DNA of 64,000 nt from Macrobrachium rosenbergii. Taxonomy: Eukaryota; Arthropoda; Malacostraca; Decapoda; Palaemonidae. Within the stretch, counting starts at the first letter, position 1. Each line of letters starts with the position of its first letter. Positions 59,991-64,000 of the stretch are shown piece after piece. The position numbers and the translations under genes are program-made. The stretch spans positions 9,579,226-9,643,225 of the forward strand of contig NC_089756.1 of the NCBI RefSeq assembly GCF_040412425.1, given 5' to 3'. The notes under the pieces were generated by a model, which saw only the letters and a program-made list of their open reading frames with translations, searched no databases and had not been told where the DNA came from.

Positions 59991-61122
59991 ATTTCAGTCT
60001 TGCTTTGGTCCGACCAGGGAAGGAAATCTTTTGCTGCTTTGTACAGAGAGAAAGATTGTGTCCCCCCTGTTTCTGGATGTGCGCTAGTGCAGTCATGCTG
60101 ACCGAATGCACTGCTGTTGTCTTGCCAAACACTTCCAAGTCAAAGTATTGAAGGCCCAGCTGAATCGCCTTTAGCTCTTTCATGTTGACGTACCAAGCTC
60201 TCTGTTCTTGGGACCAAGTTCCTGATACTTCCTTGCTCCCTAAAAGAGCTCCCCAACCTAGATTTGATGCATCTGAAAAGAACTCTGGGTTGGGGTTCAG
60301 AGGGAGAAGAGACTTTCCTTCCGTTAACTTCCTCTTGCAACTCCACCAATGTAGATCCTCTTTGATTTCTACTGTTACTGGAAACGCAAACGTATCCGGG
60401 AACTTCTTCCTGTTTCAACTGGCTCTCAGGTAATACTGAAGAGATCTCATGTGAAGCCTCCCCAGAGAGACGAACTACTCCACGGATGATAGGGTGCCTA
60501 AAAGGCTCATCCATTTGTTGACCGAGCAAAAGTCCAGCTCCAAGAATTTGCTTCATGTTTCCAGGCACTTTTCTACTCTCTTCGGAACTGGGAAAACCCG
60601 AAATTCCCAGGAGTTTATCATTATCCCTAAATAAGGAATCTCCTGAGAAGGAGTCAGTTGAAATTTGTATAACTGATGAGAAGGCCCAAGTCCTGGGCTA
60701 GGAGAAGAGTTCTTCAGAGGTCCTCCGTACATTGTTCTCTCGAGTGGGAGCGCAGAAGCCAGTCGTCGAAGTAGAGAGATATTTTTATTCCCATCAGATG
60801 AAGCCACTTCGTGAGGGGAGCCAGTACTCTGGTAAAAACTTGAGGGGCTGTCAATAGTCCAAAACATAGTGGCTGAAACTGGATTACCTTGCCCTTGAAA
60901 ACAAACCTGAGATACTTTCTCAAAGCAGGATGTATCTGTATGCGAAAGTATGCATCCTGCATGTCTATGGACGCCATCCATTCTCCCTGGCGAATGGATG
61001 CTAGAACTGTCTGGTTTGTTTCCATCTTGAAGGCTGTCTTTTGTACAAAGACATTCAGAGCGCTTACATCTAAAACAGGCTTCCAGCCTCCTGACAACTT
61101 GGGTACTATGAAGAGACGGTTG
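59985..61122 (-). pseudogene. Element F: RNase H and most of RT
   Basis: RT: RLYNRLFIVPKLSGGWKPVL, FVQKTAFKMETNQTVLASIR, MQDAYFRIQIHPALRKYLRF, GKVIQFQPLCFGLLTAPQVF, and ISLYFDDWLLRSHSREQC (catalytic YFDD, near 60765). RNase H: MKELKAIQLGLQYFDLE with TAVHSVSMTALAHIQKQGG (60183-60060). The RT core is one open frame from 61136 to 60714. The rest is shifted. Confidence 0.82.
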
Positions 61123-61124
61123 TA

Positions 61125-62533
61125 CAGTCGGCGCAAAAAAAAAAATAAATGAGCAATTTTACTCCCCTACTGGAATAAAATCCTGACTTTTTTTGCATTT
61201 CCGCCCGAGAAGTATATATTTTCCCCAATTTATCGTTCGTCTGGCAGCCTGTATTGTCTCGCTGTTCGGTACCATGAGTTTCTAATGCACTTCAGTGATA
61301 CTCAAGCTATCACAAAGGTCGGCTGTCATTGTATGCGCTTGGTGCCCCATTCACGCTTTTCGTCACATTTGGCGCTCTTAGCGCTAGCTAATGAATTATG
61401 GCTAAAACTTCCTTATCCTTGGTTAAGAAAGCAGAAATTGTGACCCTATGGAAAACTGGCAAGTCAATGTCAGCTATTGCAAGAGAGCTGGGAATCTCTA
61501 AAAGCACCGTCTCATTGTGGTGCAACCGCTCCAAGACAGGAGACCTTGATTCATCACTGAAGCGGAAGAAAGGCTCAGGGAGGCCCTGAAAAACTACAAA
61601 AGAACGGATAACATTTTAAAAGGATTGTTATGGAACATCCATCAATGCCAGCCAAAATTTTGAAGTCTCAAAACCCTGATCTGCTTAGGAACGTTTTCTG
61701 AACATTTACCTGTGCAACATCGATTGCAGAAAGACCTTGGTCTCCCATGTCGTGTTGCAGCAAAGCCAGCCACCTCACTAAGCCTATGAAAAAAAAAAAA
61801 GGATGGCTTTTTGCAGAAAATATTTGAAGTGGACTGAAAAGGATTGGGAAAGGGTAGTTTTTAGCGATGAATCTAACTTCCACATTATTCATAGCGCTGG
61901 CAAGCTGAAGGATCTAACCGCTATGCATCAAAATACACAGTCAAGACTGTGAAACATCCAGCTTATGTGATGGTATGGGGATGTTTCAGCGGATATGGGG
62001 GTAACTGGGGGATTATATTTTCTCCCAGAGAGCACGACAATGAATGGAGAGATTTATGAAAATGTCTTGGAAAATGAATTAGTCCCTTAAAAATTAACTT
62101 TTGGGCATGCGTGTATTTATGCAAGATGGAGCACCTTGCAGGCTTGATTTCACAAGGTCACAAACCTTCTTAAGGAAATTAATATTCAGAAATTGGACTG
62201 GCCAGGCAATTCACCAGATTTAAACCCAATTGAAAATTGCTGGGCATACATGAAACGGAAACTGAAGGCACTAGCAGATGAGAAAACGTCCCTCCCAAAT
62301 TGAAGGATGCCATCCGTAAGTTTTGGTTTGAAGACATGGATGCACAATATTTCAAAGATTTAGCACATTCAATGCCAAGAAGGTTAAAAGCTGTACTTAA
62401 AAATAATGGAGAAATGTCTAAGTATTGAAAAAATATAAGTGAACTAAAATTTTCCCTTTATTTTCCTTTTTTATATCATTGCTATGATTTGTTTACAAAT
62501 GTAGTGGGCTTCGTTTTTTTTTTGCGCCGACTG
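61125..62533 (+). mobile_element. Tc1-like DNA transposon inserted in the RT of element F
   Basis: 1409 bp with ends CAGTCGGCGCAAAAAAAAAA and its inverted copy, TA at 61123-61124 and 62534-62535. Removing it joins the PGFY and NRLFIVPK parts of the RT, so it entered at a TA within a Tyr codon. Carries a broken transposase gene on +. Confidence 0.92.
61398..62430 (+). pseudogene. Tc1-like transposase, disabled
   Basis: ATG at 61398 opens a helix-turn-helix N-terminus (MAKTSLSLVKKAEIVTLWKT, SAIARELGISKSTVSLWCNR). After a stop at about 61587 the rest reads in pieces: VFSDESNF (first Asp, about 61860), MQDGAPC (second Asp, about 62118), DWPGNSPDLNPIENCW (third acidic residue, about 62195-62245). 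This is the DDE signature of the Tc1 family. Several stops make it non-functional. Confidence 0.88.
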
Positions 62534-62535
62534 TA

Positions 62536-63595
62536 GAATCCTGGAGAATAAATGTCCTTTACTACCTGTATAGCCTCTTTCAGAACGAGAGAATCGACTT
62601 CTTGCGAGAGGGCTGCAAACCTCTCTGAGCCTGGCAGGTAGGCTGTCAATACGACAGGCGTGTGAACTAGAGGAGGTTTGTCCATAAAGGGAATGGTGTA
62701 GCCTTCCTTCAGGACAGGTACTATCCAGGATTCTGCTCCCTTTTGCTCCCAGCATTCCCAAAAGAGGAGTCTTGCTCCTACCTGTGTACGGAGGACTATG
62801 TCCTCACTTCTTGGCGGAGGATTTAGAGGAAGATTTCTTGATGGAATGCTGTGGAAAACGGGCACTTGATCTTGGCCTAGAGTACGGTCTGGATTGGGAG
62901 CTCCAAAAGGGAGGCGTCTGCAGAGGCATCAAAGTTCTGGTAGGAAGAGCCGGAGACTCCTTAGGACATCTTGAGGATTGAGAGAGAAGGTCCTGTGTAC
63001 TCTTTTTCTGCAGGTTTGATGCTATATCTAATACAGTAGCTTGAGGAAAAAGATGTATCTTATCTAAGGGAGAGAAAAAGAGCTCTGACCTCTGAGAGGG
63101 AGTGACCCCCTTAAATGTAAAAGAACACCACAGTTCCCTTTTCTTTAACACACCCATGGTGTAAAGACCAGCTAGCTCCTGAGAGCTGTTTTGTATTCCC
63201 CTTGTCAATACAGGAAAGTACTCCTAGCAAATCTGAAGAGAAATCTTGTGGTAACAAAGCACAATCTCTGATCTTGCATGCTAGGGCGCCTACCGCCCAG
63301 TCTAGGAAGCTCATTACTTTCAATACCTTAAAAATATTTTTCAACAGATGCGCTAGTTCTGTGGCTGAAAACATTATCTTTGTCGACGTGAACGCTGACC
63401 TCCTAGCTGAGTCTATAAGACCGGAGAAGTCCCCCTGGGAGGAGGCAGAGACTCCCAGGAAAGGAGCTTCCCCCTTAGCATAGAAATGAAAACTCATTCT
63501 AGATGTCCAGTTAGCTGTTTTAAGGAGCTGGGCCCAGTCCTCAACCATCCTGCAGCACATGGGACAGTCCGGAGTATTTCTCCCCCGAGCATACT
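62536..63595 (-). pseudogene. Element F: RT start and gag conserved domain
   Basis: RT entry: VPVLKEGYTIPFMDKPPLV, LPGSERFAALSQEVDSLVL (62720-62560). Gag: FYAKGEAPFLGVSASSQGD, FKVLKVMSFLDWAVGALACK, then GLYTMGVLKKRELWCSF and SELFFSPLDKIHLFPQ (63500-63040). A frameshift near 63200 divides gag. Confidence 0.78.
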
Positions 63596-63599
63596 TCTG

Positions 63600-64000
63600 T
63601 TGGACGCCAGTATTTGGCTCCCAGGTGCCCAACGATCCCTCTCAGGTGTCGTTTGTCTTTGTTCAAGCACCCATCTCCTCATGAGCACCTGACACCAGCT
63701 CCTGAGCATCCGTCACCAGTTTCCAAGCACCCAGTGCCAGCTCCCAAGCTCTCAGTGCCAGTTGACAAGGGCCTGGCGCCTACTTCCAAGCTTCCAGCGC
63801 CAGCTCCTGAGCGCCCGGTGCCAACTCTTCAGTACCAGTCTCCTGCTTGGAGCGCCAAGCACCCGTTTCCGACTACGGGTTTCATAGCCTATGCAGCTAT
63901 CCTTCAGTATTTGCAGGCAAGCTTTCCTAAACTTTTTTGGCTCCAGCTAACCCTGGTCTTGCCTACCTCGACCTTCCTGATGAGGAGCCATCCAGATGAC
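63600..64000 (+). pseudogene. gag fragment in + orientation (element H, or the rest of G)
   Basis: On + the repeats KHPS, APEHPSPVSKHPVPAPK and LPAPAPERPVP form the Pro-rich gag spacer. FIAYAAILQYLQASFPKLFW and PTSTFLMRS follow and parallel the sequence just before the conserved gag domain in element D. It meets element F, which points the other way, near 63595. Runs off the window. Confidence 0.6.

Larger units (their letters stand above)
50651..63595 (-). mobile_element. DIRS-like retrotransposon, element F (broken by several insertions)
   Basis: Coding sense -. Its 3' end (50651-50960) shows the palindromic closing structure of the group, and the 3' region continues to 51500. It resumes at 57858 after an insertion, is interrupted again at 58146-58843 and 61123-62535, and its gag runs to about 63595. 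No 5' terminal repeat is seen, so the 5' end is lost. Joining the parts gives gag domain, RT with YFDD, RNase H, methyltransferase-like block and recombinase in the normal order. Confidence 0.8.
46526..64000 (+). other. NPRL3 intron 1 (part)
   Basis: No sequence matching the next conserved NPRL3 segment is visible on + in this stretch. It is filled by MITEs and nested DIRS elements. 49877-50264 shows nothing recognisable. Confidence 0.6.

Noticed and set aside
46526..64000. Further NPRL3 exons
   Set aside because: No stretch on + resembles the later conserved parts of NPRL3; all coding-like sequence here is DIRS or Tc1.

Overview
The window looks like nuclear DNA of an arthropod, most likely a decapod crustacean. 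Its genes have introns with GT/AG borders. Very long (TA)n, (CT)n and (CA)n microsatellites are common, the transposon load is heavy, and short interstitial TTAGG (arthropod telomere-type) repeats occur. The tyrosine-recombinase (DIRS-like) retrotransposons fit a crustacean but do not prove it. The species cannot be fixed from the sequence alone.

Three host genes can be read. (1) A complete three-exon rhodopsin-family GPCR of the Moody/Tre1 type lies on + at 523-7090 (502 aa). (2) A complete five-exon TMEM231, a ciliary transition-zone membrane protein, lies on - at 44385-9605 (303 aa). It spans 35 kb because its introns hold transposons. (3) The first coding exon of NPRL3, a GATOR1 subunit, lies on + at 46414-46525, with the rest of the gene beyond the window. 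The GPCR and TMEM231 are tail to tail, 2.5 kb apart. TMEM231 and NPRL3 are head to head, 2.0 kb apart.

Almost everything else is mobile DNA. TMEM231 intron 4 (9862-15321) holds an internally deleted piggyBac-like element containing a pogo-like element, a small MITE and a roughly 0.8 kb (TA)n tract. Intron 3 (15548-22496) holds DIRS element A, which carries a 2.56 kb TTAA-flanked element with 377 bp tandem repeats and a 351 bp MITE inside that. Intron 1 (24277-44246) holds a LINE endonuclease scrap, a second copy of the small MITE, a possible gene 5' fragment, DIRS element C with DIRS element B inserted in it, and a scrambled Ty3/gypsy element.

Downstream of the NPRL3 exon there are three copies of a MITE with TAAGCAAGAGCTC ends, two of them inside a 1.25 kb tandem duplication. 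A nested DIRS block follows: element G (5' fragment) is broken by element F (- strand). F is itself broken by a pogo-like element that contains DIRS element D, by a 694 bp MITE and by a Tc1-like transposon. All DIRS copies carry inverted terminal repeats and remains of a Cys-motif gag, RT, RNase H, a methyltransferase-like block and a tyrosine recombinase. Every copy carries stops or frameshifts, so none looks intact.
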